Assembly: GCA_045600005.1 (NCBI GenBank)
Contig: JAZRXB010000330.1
Location: 1-54,098, forward strand
DNA from: Flemingiibacterium sp045600005
GTDB lineage: Bacteria; Bacillota; Clostridia; Oscillospirales; CAG-272
DNA length: 54,098 bases
Direction: 5' to 3'
Position numbers and translations under genes: made by a program
The notes under the pieces: model-generated
The model's database searches: none
What the model saw: the letters and a program-made list of their open reading frames with translations, nothing else
What the model was told of the DNA's origin: nothing
Shown here: piece after piece, positions 41,290 to 48,432 of the stretch
Layout of the letters: each line of letters starts with the position of its first letter
Numbering within the stretch: position 1 is the first letter of the stretch

Positions 41290-42087
41290 ATGTCTGAGTA
41301 TGAGATCAAAAAACAGATCTGCGAGATCGGCAAGCGCATCTACAACAAGGGAATGGTCGCCTCCAACGACGGCAACATCTCGGTCAAGCTGAACGACAAC
41401 GAATTCCTCTGCACCCCGACCGGCGTCAGCAAGGGCTTCATGACCCCTGAATTCATCTGCAAGGTCGACGCACAGGGCAAGGTCCTTCAGGCTTACGAAG
41501 GCTTCAAGCCGTCCTCCGAGATCAAGATGCATATGCGCGTTTACAAGGAAAGACCCGACGTCAACGCGGTCGTTCACGCTCATCCGATGTATGCGACCAG
41601 CTTCGCCATCGCAGGCATCCCGCTGACCGAGCCGATCATGCCGGAAGCCGTCATCGCACTGGGCTGCGTTCCGATCGCCGAGTACGGCACGCCCTCGACC
41701 GAGGAAATCCCGGACGCCGTTTCCAAGTATCTCCAGCACTTCGACGCCGTTCTGCTCGCAAACCACGGCGCGCTTTCGTTCTCCGACTCGCTTCTGAACG
41801 CTTATCATAAGATGGAATCGGTCGAATTCTACGCACAGCTGCTCTATCAGGCAAAGATGCTCGGCGGCCCGAAGCAGCTCTCCGAAGAGCAGGTCCAGCG
41901 CCTGTACGAGATCAGAAGACAGTTCGGTCTCAAGGGCAAGCATCCGGCAGACCTCTGCCAGAACCTCAAGGACGGCAAGCCCTCCTGCCATAACTGCGGC
42001 GGCTGCGGCAAGACCGAATCCTGCGGCGACGCGAACGCCGACCTGATCGCCGAGATCACCAGGAAGGTTCTCGCAAACCTGAAATAA
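41290..42087 (+). CDS. Class II aldolase (FucA-like) with C-terminal BMC encapsulation peptide
   Basis: Zn-dependent aldolase/adducin-fold enzyme of 265 residues. Catalytic Glu is in FKPSSEIKMHM and Zn ligands in VVHAHPMYA (HxH) and LLANHGALSF. It likely splits fuculose- or rhamnulose-1-phosphate into DHAP and L-lactaldehyde. After the core (about residue 215) come a Cys-rich linker (CHNCGGCGKTESC) and an amphipathic tail NADLIAEITRKVLANLK, a typical encapsulation peptide. The tail resembles the N-terminus of the Zn-ADH encoded two genes downstream. SD AAAGGAGAAA is present. Confidence 0.92.
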   Translation: MSEYEIKKQICEIGKRIYNKGMVASNDGNISVKLNDNEFLCTPTGVSKGFMTPEFICKVDAQGKVLQAYEGFKPSSEIKMHMRVYKERPDVNAVVHAHPMYATSFAIAGIPLTEPIMPEAVIALGCVPIAEYGTPSTEEIPDAVSKYLQHFDAVLLANHGALSFSDSLLNAYHKMESVEFYAQLLYQAKMLGGPKQLSEEQVQRLYEIRRQFGLKGKHPADLCQNLKDGKPSCHNCGGCGKTESCGDANADLIAEITRKVLANLK

Positions 42088-42105
42088 TCCGAACGGAGAA
42101 GCATC

Positions 42106-42690
42106 GTGAGCTTTGATTTTGACCGGCTGATCGGACAGGTCGCCGCCGCTGCCGCGGCAGAACAGCCGAAAGCCGAAGCTCCCAAAGGCTCTGTCCCGCC
42201 CGACGGGTCTCCCCGGAAACCCGAAGCGTCTGCCGGTGAGAAAGCCGCGCCGCGCACCGGTTTTGCCGGAGCGGACCGCATGACGTTAAAGCTCGCGCAT
42301 CTTCTGATGGCGGCGGTCGAACGTCAGGCGGCGGACATGGGCGTGAACGCGGTCGTCGCGGTCGCGGACGCCGGGGGAAACACGCTCTCGGTCGACTGCA
42401 TGGACGACGCATTTCTCGCAAGCTACGACATCGCGGTCAACAAGGCGTACACATCGGTCGCGCTGAAAATGCCGACCGCCGATCTTGCACAGCTTGCCGC
42501 GCCGGGCGGCTCGCTCTACGGCATCCAGAACACCAACGGCGGACGCATCGTGATCTTCGGCGGCGGACAGCCTCTGAGATCGAAGGGCGTCATCATCGGC
42601 GGCGTGGGCGTGAGCGGCGGAACGGCGGCGGAGGACACCTTCCTCGGCGAGTTTGCCAGACGGGTGTTCGAGGAGCTTGTGAAAGCGTAA
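42106..42690 (+). CDS. PduO C-terminal-like/HbpS-GlcG family protein with N-terminal encapsulation peptide
   Basis: Protein of 194 residues, GTG start with an SD-like GGAGAAG. The amphipathic N-terminus MSFDFDRLIGQVAAAAAAE looks like an encapsulation peptide and is followed by a Pro/Ala linker (20-55). The C-terminal domain (about 58-194, with AVVAVADAGGNTLSVDCMDD and GGVGVSGGTAAEDTF) is the DUF336/GlcG/HbpS fold found at the end of PduO, which binds heme or cobalamin-like ligands in relatives. The adenosyltransferase half of PduO is absent, consistent with a B12-free pathway. Confidence 0.85.
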   Translation: MSFDFDRLIGQVAAAAAAEQPKAEAPKGSVPPDGSPRKPEASAGEKAAPRTGFAGADRMTLKLAHLLMAAVERQAADMGVNAVVAVADAGGNTLSVDCMDDAFLASYDIAVNKAYTSVALKMPTADLAQLAAPGGSLYGIQNTNGGRIVIFGGGQPLRSKGVIIGGVGVSGGTAAEDTFLGEFARRVFEELVKA

Positions 42691-42723
42691 GGACTATTAC
42701 CTCAACAGAAAAGAGAGAAAACA

Positions 42724-43929
42724 ATGGATATCAAATCCGCACAGATCGAAGAGATCGTCAAGCAGGTTTTAGCGAACATGAACGGTTCCGCTTCCGCGCC
42801 CGCAAAGAGCGCAGGCGGAAGCATCCCGAAGACCGCCCGTGTCGCCGTGCTGACGAAGCTCGAAAATTTTGAACTGAAAGAATACCCGATCCCGGAGCTG
42901 GGCGACGACGACATTCTCGTCAAGGTCGAGGGCTGCGGCGTCTGCGGCACCGACGCGCACGAATTCAAGCGCGACCCCTTCGGTCTCATCCCCGTCGCTC
43001 TCGGTCACGAGGGGACAGGCGAGATCGTCAAGATGGGCAAGAACGTCAAGAAGGACAGCGCGGGCAAGGACCTCAAGGTCGGCGACAAGGTCGTCACCTG
43101 CATGATCTTCAAGGACAACCCCGACATCACGATGTTCGACCTGAACAAGCAGAACGTCGGCGGCGCGGACGTTTACGGTCTGCTTCCCGACGACGACGTA
43201 CATCTGAACGGCTGGTTCTCGGATTATCTGTTTGTCCGCGGCGGCTCGACGATCTTCAACGTCAGCGACCTCGACCTCGACAGCCGGATCCTGATCGAAC
43301 CGTGCGCCGTTCTGATCCACGCGGTCGAACGCGCGAAGACCACCGGCATTCTCCGCTTCAACAGCCGTGTCGTCGTACAGGGCTGCGGACCGATCGGTCT
43401 GATCTGCATCGCCGTTCTGCGCACGATGGGCGTCGAGAACATCGTCGCCGTCGACGGCAACGAAAAGCGTCTTGACTTCGCAAAGAAGATGGGCGCGGGC
43501 CACACCGTCAACTTCAAGGATTTCCCCGGCGGCATCGAAGCGCTCACGAACGGCGTGAAGGATGCGTTCGGCGGCTACTTCGCTGATTTCGCGTTCCAGT
43601 GCACCGGCTCTCCCGCTGCGCATTCCAACATCTACAAGTTCATCCGCAACGGCGGCGGACTCTGCGAGCTTGGCTTTTTCATCAACGGCGGCGACGCATC
43701 GATCAACCCCCATTTCGACATCTGCTCGAAGGAGATCACGGTCGTCGGCTCGTGGGTCTACACGCTGCGCGACTACGCAACGACGTTTGACTTCCTCAAG
43801 AGAGCGCAGGCCATCGGTCTGCCGATGAAGGAGCTCATCACGCACAAGTTCCCGCTCGAAGAGATCAACGAGGCGCTCAAGACCAACCTCAGCCAGGCAG
43901 GTCTCAAGATCGCCGTCGTCAACAGATAA
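42724..43929 (+). CDS. Zn-dependent alcohol dehydrogenase (MDR family) with N-terminal encapsulation peptide
   Basis: Medium-chain dehydrogenase of 401 residues. Residues 1-20 (MDIKSAQIEEIVKQVLANMN) form an amphipathic helix of the encapsulation type, followed by an Ala/Ser/Gly linker. The catalytic domain has GCGVCGTDAHEF and LGHEGTGEIV (Zn ligands) and the Rossmann motif VVVQGCGPIGLICIA. The four-Cys structural Zn lobe is not evident. Inside the compartment it may reduce lactaldehyde to 1,2-propanediol or recycle NADH (inference). Confidence 0.9.
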   Translation: MDIKSAQIEEIVKQVLANMNGSASAPAKSAGGSIPKTARVAVLTKLENFELKEYPIPELGDDDILVKVEGCGVCGTDAHEFKRDPFGLIPVALGHEGTGEIVKMGKNVKKDSAGKDLKVGDKVVTCMIFKDNPDITMFDLNKQNVGGADVYGLLPDDDVHLNGWFSDYLFVRGGSTIFNVSDLDLDSRILIEPCAVLIHAVERAKTTGILRFNSRVVVQGCGPIGLICIAVLRTMGVENIVAVDGNEKRLDFAKKMGAGHTVNFKDFPGGIEALTNGVKDAFGGYFADFAFQCTGSPAAHSNIYKFIRNGGGLCELGFFINGGDASINPHFDICSKEITVVGSWVYTLRDYATTFDFLKRAQAIGLPMKELITHKFPLEEINEALKTNLSQAGLKIAVVNR

Positions 43930-43941
43930 CGGCAGGGCGTC

Positions 43942-44256
43942 ATGGCACAGGCAATCGGAATGATCTCGGTCTACGGACTGGCGGCGGCGTTCGCAGCGCT
44001 TGACGCGGGCTGCAAGGCTGCCGCTGTGACCGCCGAACCGTTCGACAAGAACAAGCCTGCTCACGCGGATTCGCTCCCCGTCCCGCTGATCGTGCTGATC
44101 AAATTCCGCGGCACGGTCGAGGACGTGAAGGCTGCGGTCGAAGCGGCTGCCGAAGCGGCAGGGCGCGTGACCAGCGTGATCACGCAGAGCATTATCGCAA
44201 ATCCCAGCGAGGGCGCTGAAAAAATGATGAAGATCAGCGCGCTTGACAAAAACTGA
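43942..44256 (+). CDS. BMC-H shell protein (104 residues)
   Basis: Single BMC domain, starting MAQAIGMISVYGLAAAFAALD and containing VPLIVLIKFRGTVEDVKAAVEAA. A longer loop (about residues 33-46, FDKNKPAHADSLPV) distinguishes it from the PduA-like paralogues downstream and may shape a different pore. Confidence 0.92.
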   Translation: MAQAIGMISVYGLAAAFAALDAGCKAAAVTAEPFDKNKPAHADSLPVPLIVLIKFRGTVEDVKAAVEAAAEAAGRVTSVITQSIIANPSEGAEKMMKISALDKN

Positions 44257-44279
44257 TAATATTACGGAGGATAGAACTC

Positions 44280-44558
44280 ATGGCACAGGAAGCACTCGGT
44301 ATGATCGAAACCCGCGGCATTACCGCCGCAATCGAAGCGGCTGACACGATGGTCAAGTCCGCAGAAGTCACTCTTATCGGCACCGAAAAGATCGGTTCCG
44401 GTCTCGTATCCGTCATGGTGCGCGGCGACGTCGGCGCAGTCAAGGCAGCCGTCGAAGCAGGCAGCGCAGCAGCAGCCAAGCTCGGCGAGGTCATCGCTTC
44501 TCATGTAATCCCGCGTCCGCACGCTGACGTGGAGAAGATCCTGCCGAAGCTCAAATAA
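44280..44558 (+). CDS. BMC-H shell protein, PduA/EutM-like (paralogue A)
   Basis: Canonical 92-residue hexameric shell protein, MAQEALGMIETRGITAAIEA, with the pore region around EKIGSGLVSV. By eye, 76 of 92 residues are identical to the paralogue at 44987, and long DNA stretches are identical, so the pair is a recent duplication or is kept similar by gene conversion. SD GGAGG precedes it. Confidence 0.96.
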   Translation: MAQEALGMIETRGITAAIEAADTMVKSAEVTLIGTEKIGSGLVSVMVRGDVGAVKAAVEAGSAAAAKLGEVIASHVIPRPHADVEKILPKLK

Positions 44559-44572
44559 ACCGGTGAGCCGAT

Positions 44573-44956
44573 ATGAAAGCACTCGGTTTTGTTGAGGTGG
44601 TCGGCGTTGTCGCGGCGGTCGACTGCATCGACATCATGTGCAAGAGCGCAGCGGTGTCTCTTGTCACATGGGAACGCAAGCTCGGCGGACGGCTGGTCAC
44701 GGTCATCGTGCAGGGCAGCGTTTCGGACGTCACCGAAGCGGTCGAATGCGCGAAGCGTTCGTGCATTAAAACGCCGGCGGCGGCAGTCGTCATCGCCAAT
44801 CCGCACGAGGAAGTGTGGAAGATGCTCGAAGGCAGCGTCCTTCGTCATCACATCGAGCTGACCGGAGACGAAGCGCTCCCCGGTACGGCGGAAGAAAAAG
44901 CGGCGGAGGCTCCGGTACCGGAAAAGCCCCGCGCAAGAACGAAAAAATCAAAATAA
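44573..44956 (+). CDS. BMC-H shell protein with basic C-terminal tail
   Basis: BMC domain (about residues 1-90, MKALGFVEVVGVVAAVDCID) followed by a 35-residue tail rich in Glu, Pro, Ala and finally Lys/Arg (KPRARTKKSK). Such tails may face the lumen or cytosol and bind partners. It starts 15 bp after paralogue A. Confidence 0.92.
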   Translation: MKALGFVEVVGVVAAVDCIDIMCKSAAVSLVTWERKLGGRLVTVIVQGSVSDVTEAVECAKRSCIKTPAAAVVIANPHEEVWKMLEGSVLRHHIELTGDEALPGTAEEKAAEAPVPEKPRARTKKSK

Positions 44957-44986
44957 TACGACTCGATTGACAGGAGGAACACTACT

Positions 44987-45265
44987 ATGGCACAGGAAGC
45001 TCTCGGCATGATTGAAACCCGCGGTCTCGTCGCAGCGATCGAAGCGGCAGACGCTATGTTAAAGGCAGCAAACGTTGAACTCGTCGGCACCGAAAAGATC
45101 GGTTCCGGACTCGTATCCGTTATGGTACGCGGCGACGTCGGCGCAGTCAAGGCAGCCGTCGAAGCAGGCAGATCGGCAGCGCAGAACCTCGGCGAAGTCA
45201 TCGCAACGCACGTCATTCCGCGTCCGCATACCGACGTGGAAAAGATCCTTCCGCAGCTCAACTGA
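44987..45265 (+). CDS. BMC-H shell protein, PduA/EutM-like (paralogue B)
   Basis: A 92-residue shell protein closely related to the gene at 44280 (16 substitutions seen, mostly in helix 1 and near residues 62-68). It has an SD GGAGGAAC and forms with paralogue A the probable main facet material. Confidence 0.96.
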   Translation: MAQEALGMIETRGLVAAIEAADAMLKAANVELVGTEKIGSGLVSVMVRGDVGAVKAAVEAGRSAAQNLGEVIATHVIPRPHTDVEKILPQLN

Positions 45266-45279
45266 CAGCCCGGCTGATC

Positions 45280-45395
45280 GGAGGTCCGTTTCCGGGAACC
45301 GTCCCATGCCGTGTCCGGCGTAAGCCGAACGGCCGGTCATGTCCCGGTCCCCGGAAACAGCCGTCCTGACCGGACGGCGGATTTCACGTGTCTGC
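45280..45395 (+). promoter_or_regulatory. Intercistronic stem-loops between shell genes
   Basis: Two nested inverted repeats: GTTTCCGGG/CCCGGAAAC (about 45289-45297 with 45349-45359) and CCGTCC-TGACC-GGACGG (45361-45377). There is no T-run. It may limit readthrough or stabilise the upstream mRNA, lowering the pentamer protein relative to hexamers (inference). Confidence 0.5.
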
Positions 45396-45416
45396 ATGGC
45401 AGGGAAAGGAATCAGA

Positions 45417-45683
45417 TTGATTATCGGAAGAGTGGTGGGCAGCGTTATCGCTACCCGTAAAAACAGTCAGTTGGTCGGTCAGAAGCTGATGATCGTAAGA
45501 CCGCTCGACGGAGGGGATCACAGCGCCGTCGTTGCCATCGACAATGTGGGAGCCGGAATCGGCGAGGTCGTGCTGGTCGCCACGGGCAGCGCGGCGCGGG
45601 TCGGCTGCGGGCTGGAAAAAGCCCCGGTAGACGCCGCCATCGTCGGTATCGTGGACAACGAAAGCGGATTGGAGTGTATATAA
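45417..45683 (+). CDS. BMC-P pentameric vertex protein (EutN/CcmL type)
   Basis: An 88-residue vertex protein beginning at a TTG (45417-45419) read as Met: MIIGRVVGSVIATRKNSQLV, then KLMIVRPLDGGDHSAVVAID and GAGIGEVVLVATGSAAR. This start gives the normal family N-terminus and has SD AGGGAAAGGA at 45401-45410; the upstream ATG versions add residues without homology. Its stop is 3 bp before the PduS-like gene. Confidence 0.95.
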   Translation: MIIGRVVGSVIATRKNSQLVGQKLMIVRPLDGGDHSAVVAIDNVGAGIGEVVLVATGSAARVGCGLEKAPVDAAIVGIVDNESGLECI

Positions 45684-45686
45684 CAG

Positions 45687-47015
45687 ATGGAACTTTCTCA
45701 GCTGGTTGAAGCGATGAGGAACGGCGGCGTCGCCGGAGCAGGCGGCGCGGGTTTCCCGTCCTATGCCAAGCTCGATAAGAGAGCGGATACCATTATCCTG
45801 AACTGCGCGGAATGCGAGCCGTTATTGAAGCTCCATCGTCAGGTTCTGGAAACCTACGCGGTCGAGATCATGACCGCTTTGAAGGTGATCGCCGAGGCGG
45901 TCGAAGCGAAGGACGTCATCATTGCCGTCAAGCCCTCCTACACCGGAGCGGTCAAGGCAGTGAAGGCGCATCTCGCCGACTTTCCGATGATGAAGATCGG
46001 TCTTCTGCCGGAGATCTATCCGGCGGGCGACGAAGTGATCACGATCTACGAAACGACGGGACGTGTCGTCGCACCCGGCGCGCTCCCGATCACACAGGGC
46101 GTCACCGTCTTCAACGTCGAGACGGCGCTGAACGTCTACAAGGCTCTGAACGGTCTCGGACCGGTCACGAGCAAGTATATCACCATTGCCGGTGAGGTGA
46201 AGCATCCAATCACGCTGAGGGCTCCGCTCGGCATCACCTACGGTGAGCTGATCGAGCTGGCGGGCGGCGCAACGGTCGCCGATCCGGTGCTGGTCGGCGG
46301 CGGTCCGATGACCGGCCGCATCGTCACCGCGTCCGACGTTGTGACCAAGACCTCCAACGCGGTCCTGGTCATGCCGAAGAACGCCTACATCATTCAGAAA
46401 AAGACCACCCCCATCCGCATCAACATGAACCGCGCGATGGCGGCGTGCTGCCAGTGCCGGATGTGCACCGACCTCTGCTCCCGCAATCTGCTGGGACATC
46501 CGATCGAGCCGCATAAGTTCATGCGCGCGATCTCCAACGGTCAGACCGCCGACACCATGGCGTATCTCAATACCTTCTTCTGCTCCTCCTGCGGACTGTG
46601 CGAGATGTATTCCTGCGGACAGGGACTTTCCCCCGCTTCGCTCATCGCGCAGACCAAGGGCGCGCTCCGCAAAAACGGCGTGACGCCTCCGAAGGACGCC
46701 GTCCTGAAGCCGGTCGATCCCGGACGCGATTATCGCCGCGTTCCGATGGAGCGCCTGACCGCGCGTCTCGGACTGACGAAGTACAACGTTCCCGCGCCTC
46801 TGAAGGACGAGCTTGTCGACGCGGACAGCGTGAAGATCATGCTGTCTCAGTGCATCGGCGCACCTTCCGCGGCAGCCGTAAAGGTCGGCGATACCGTTCG
46901 GATCGGTGACGTGATCGGCGCGGCGCCCGAAGGCAAGCTCGGCACGCCGGTTCATGCTTCGCTGAACGGCACGGTCGCGGAAGTGACCGACAGGTATGTC
47001 GTCATCCGCAAATAA
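45687..47015 (+). CDS. PduS/RnfC-like electron-transfer flavoprotein
   Basis: NADH-dependent flavo-iron-sulfur protein of 442 residues. The N-terminal RnfC-type FMN/NADH domain has GGVAGAGGAGFPSYAKL and ILNCAECEPLL; a SLBB-like domain with ITLRAPLGITYGEL follows. Two 4Fe-4S motifs, CCQCRMCTDLC (about 251-261) and CSSCGLCEMYSC (about 294-305), come next, then a C-terminal barrel-sandwich domain. In B12-type Pdu systems it reduces cobalamin; in glycyl-radical BMCs it is thought to move electrons across the shell, with PduT. Confidence 0.93.
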   Translation: MELSQLVEAMRNGGVAGAGGAGFPSYAKLDKRADTIILNCAECEPLLKLHRQVLETYAVEIMTALKVIAEAVEAKDVIIAVKPSYTGAVKAVKAHLADFPMMKIGLLPEIYPAGDEVITIYETTGRVVAPGALPITQGVTVFNVETALNVYKALNGLGPVTSKYITIAGEVKHPITLRAPLGITYGELIELAGGATVADPVLVGGGPMTGRIVTASDVVTKTSNAVLVMPKNAYIIQKKTTPIRINMNRAMAACCQCRMCTDLCSRNLLGHPIEPHKFMRAISNGQTADTMAYLNTFFCSSCGLCEMYSCGQGLSPASLIAQTKGALRKNGVTPPKDAVLKPVDPGRDYRRVPMERLTARLGLTKYNVPAPLKDELVDADSVKIMLSQCIGAPSAAAVKVGDTVRIGDVIGAAPEGKLGTPVHASLNGTVAEVTDRYVVIRK

Positions 47016-47036
47016 TGGAGAAAGGGTTGAAGAATC

Positions 47037-47585
47037 GTGAATAAAGCAATCGGTATGGTCGAATTCAAGACGGTCTCCAGCGGCGTCCGCGCGGCAGACC
47101 TGATGATCAAGACCTCCAGCGTGGAAATCATGCAGGCGTCGGTCGTCTGTCCCGGCAAGTACATCGTGCTGATCACCGGCGACCTCAGCGCCGTACAGGC
47201 TTCGGTCGAAGCGGCAAAGCTCCAGAACGGCGAACAGTGCATCGACAGCTACGTGCTGGGCAATCCGGCAGAGGACCTGTTCCCCGCCATTTACGGAAGC
47301 GTTCCGGTCGAGAACGCGAAATCGCTCGGCGTCCTCGAGACCTTCTCGGTTCCGTCCTGCATCGCAGCGGCGGATACGGCGGCGAAGACTTCCGACGTCA
47401 CGCTCATCGAGCTCCGTCTGGCAAGAGGTATGTGCGGCAAATCCTACGTGTTCCTCACCGGCGACGTGGCGGCTGTCACGGCGGCGATCGATCACGCGAA
47501 GGAAATGATCGGCGGCGACGGGATGTTTCTTGACAGCACCGTCATCCCCAGCCCCGACAAGAGCCTCTGGGCAAGCATCCTTTAA
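47037..47585 (+). CDS. BMC-T trimeric shell protein, PduT type with pore Fe-S cysteine
   Basis: Tandem BMC-domain protein of 182 residues, starting at a GTG. Domain 1 is MNKAIGMVEFKTVSSGVRAA and domain 2 begins near AKSLGVLETFSV (residue 96). Cys38 in ASVVCPGKY occupies the same position as the Citrobacter PduT cysteine that holds a 4Fe-4S cluster at the trimer pore, suggesting electron transfer with the adjacent PduS-like protein. Confidence 0.93.
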   Translation: MNKAIGMVEFKTVSSGVRAADLMIKTSSVEIMQASVVCPGKYIVLITGDLSAVQASVEAAKLQNGEQCIDSYVLGNPAEDLFPAIYGSVPVENAKSLGVLETFSVPSCIAAADTAAKTSDVTLIELRLARGMCGKSYVFLTGDVAAVTAAIDHAKEMIGGDGMFLDSTVIPSPDKSLWASIL

Positions 47586-47593
47586 TCAAATGA

Positions 47594-47625
47594 GACCGGC
47601 AGCTCTGTACGCAGGGCTGCCGGTC
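47594..47625 (+). promoter_or_regulatory. Hairpin between PduT-type and deoR-type genes
   Basis: A perfect 10-bp stem GACCGGCAGC (47594-47603)/GCTGCCGGTC (47616-47625) without a T-run; possible weak terminator or mRNA stabiliser. Confidence 0.55.
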
Positions 47626-47654
47626 AGAATGAATCTCGGAGGGAGAAGCTCGCT

Positions 47655-48413
47655 ATGCTCCCAATGGAACGGAAAAACGAGATCCTGTCGAGACTGATGC
47701 TCGACGGCAAGGTCGTCGTCAGCGACCTTGCGGAAGCGTTTCAGGTGACGGAGGAGACCATCCGCCGCGACCTTGACAAGCTCGAAAAGGAAGGTCTCGC
47801 GAAAAAAACCTACGGCGGCGCGACCCGCAGCGACAACATCAACGTCGAGCTGCCTTATACCGTGCGCAAGCAGGAAAACGTCGAATCGAAGAAAGCCATC
47901 GCCGCAAAGATCAGCGACATGATCTCGGACGGCGACTGCATCCTGCTCGACGCAAGCACGACCGCGCTCTTTACACTGCGCGGGCTGTACAGCAAAAACA
48001 ATCTCACGCTGATCACCAATTCCATCGAAATGCTGCTCGACATCCCGCCGAAAAGCGGCTGGCGGGTGATCTCGACGGGCGGAGAGATCGCGCAGAGCAG
48101 TCTGTCCTTTGTCGGACCGCAGGCGCAGCGGACGGTCTCGACCTACTGCGTCGACCTCGCGGTGATCTCCTGCAAGGGACTGGACCGCGAAAAAGGGCTG
48201 ACCGATACCAGCGAAGCGACGGCGGAGATCAAGCGGACCTTTCTGCGCTCCGCGAAAAAGATCGTGGTCGGCGCGGACAGCTCGAAGTTCGACCGGGTGT
48301 CCTTTGTCCGGTTTGCGGACTTTTCGGATATTCACGCCGTCGTGACCGACCGGGAGCCGGACGCGGCGTGGAGGACGTTTCTTGACGAGCGCGGCGTAGC
48401 GCTCTACTATTGA
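47655..48413 (+). CDS. DeoR-family transcriptional regulator
   Basis: Regulator of 252 residues. The N-terminal HTH (MERKNEILSRLMLDGKVVVS, then VTEETIRRDLDKLEKEGLA) is followed by a sugar-phosphate-sensing DeoRC domain with DGDCILLDASTTALF and VVGADSSKFDRVSFV. DeoR proteins usually respond to phosphorylated sugars; here fuculose- or rhamnulose-1-phosphate or DHAP are plausible effectors controlling the BMC genes (inference). Confidence 0.93.
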   Translation: MLPMERKNEILSRLMLDGKVVVSDLAEAFQVTEETIRRDLDKLEKEGLAKKTYGGATRSDNINVELPYTVRKQENVESKKAIAAKISDMISDGDCILLDASTTALFTLRGLYSKNNLTLITNSIEMLLDIPPKSGWRVISTGGEIAQSSLSFVGPQAQRTVSTYCVDLAVISCKGLDREKGLTDTSEATAEIKRTFLRSAKKIVVGADSSKFDRVSFVRFADFSDIHAVVTDREPDAAWRTFLDERGVALYY

Positions 48414-48432
48414 TTTGTGAGGAACCTGCATC

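Noticed and set aside
45339..45683. Longer EutN protein from the ATG at 45339
   Set aside because: The extra 26 residues have no family match; the TTG at 45417 with a good SD gives the standard N-terminus.
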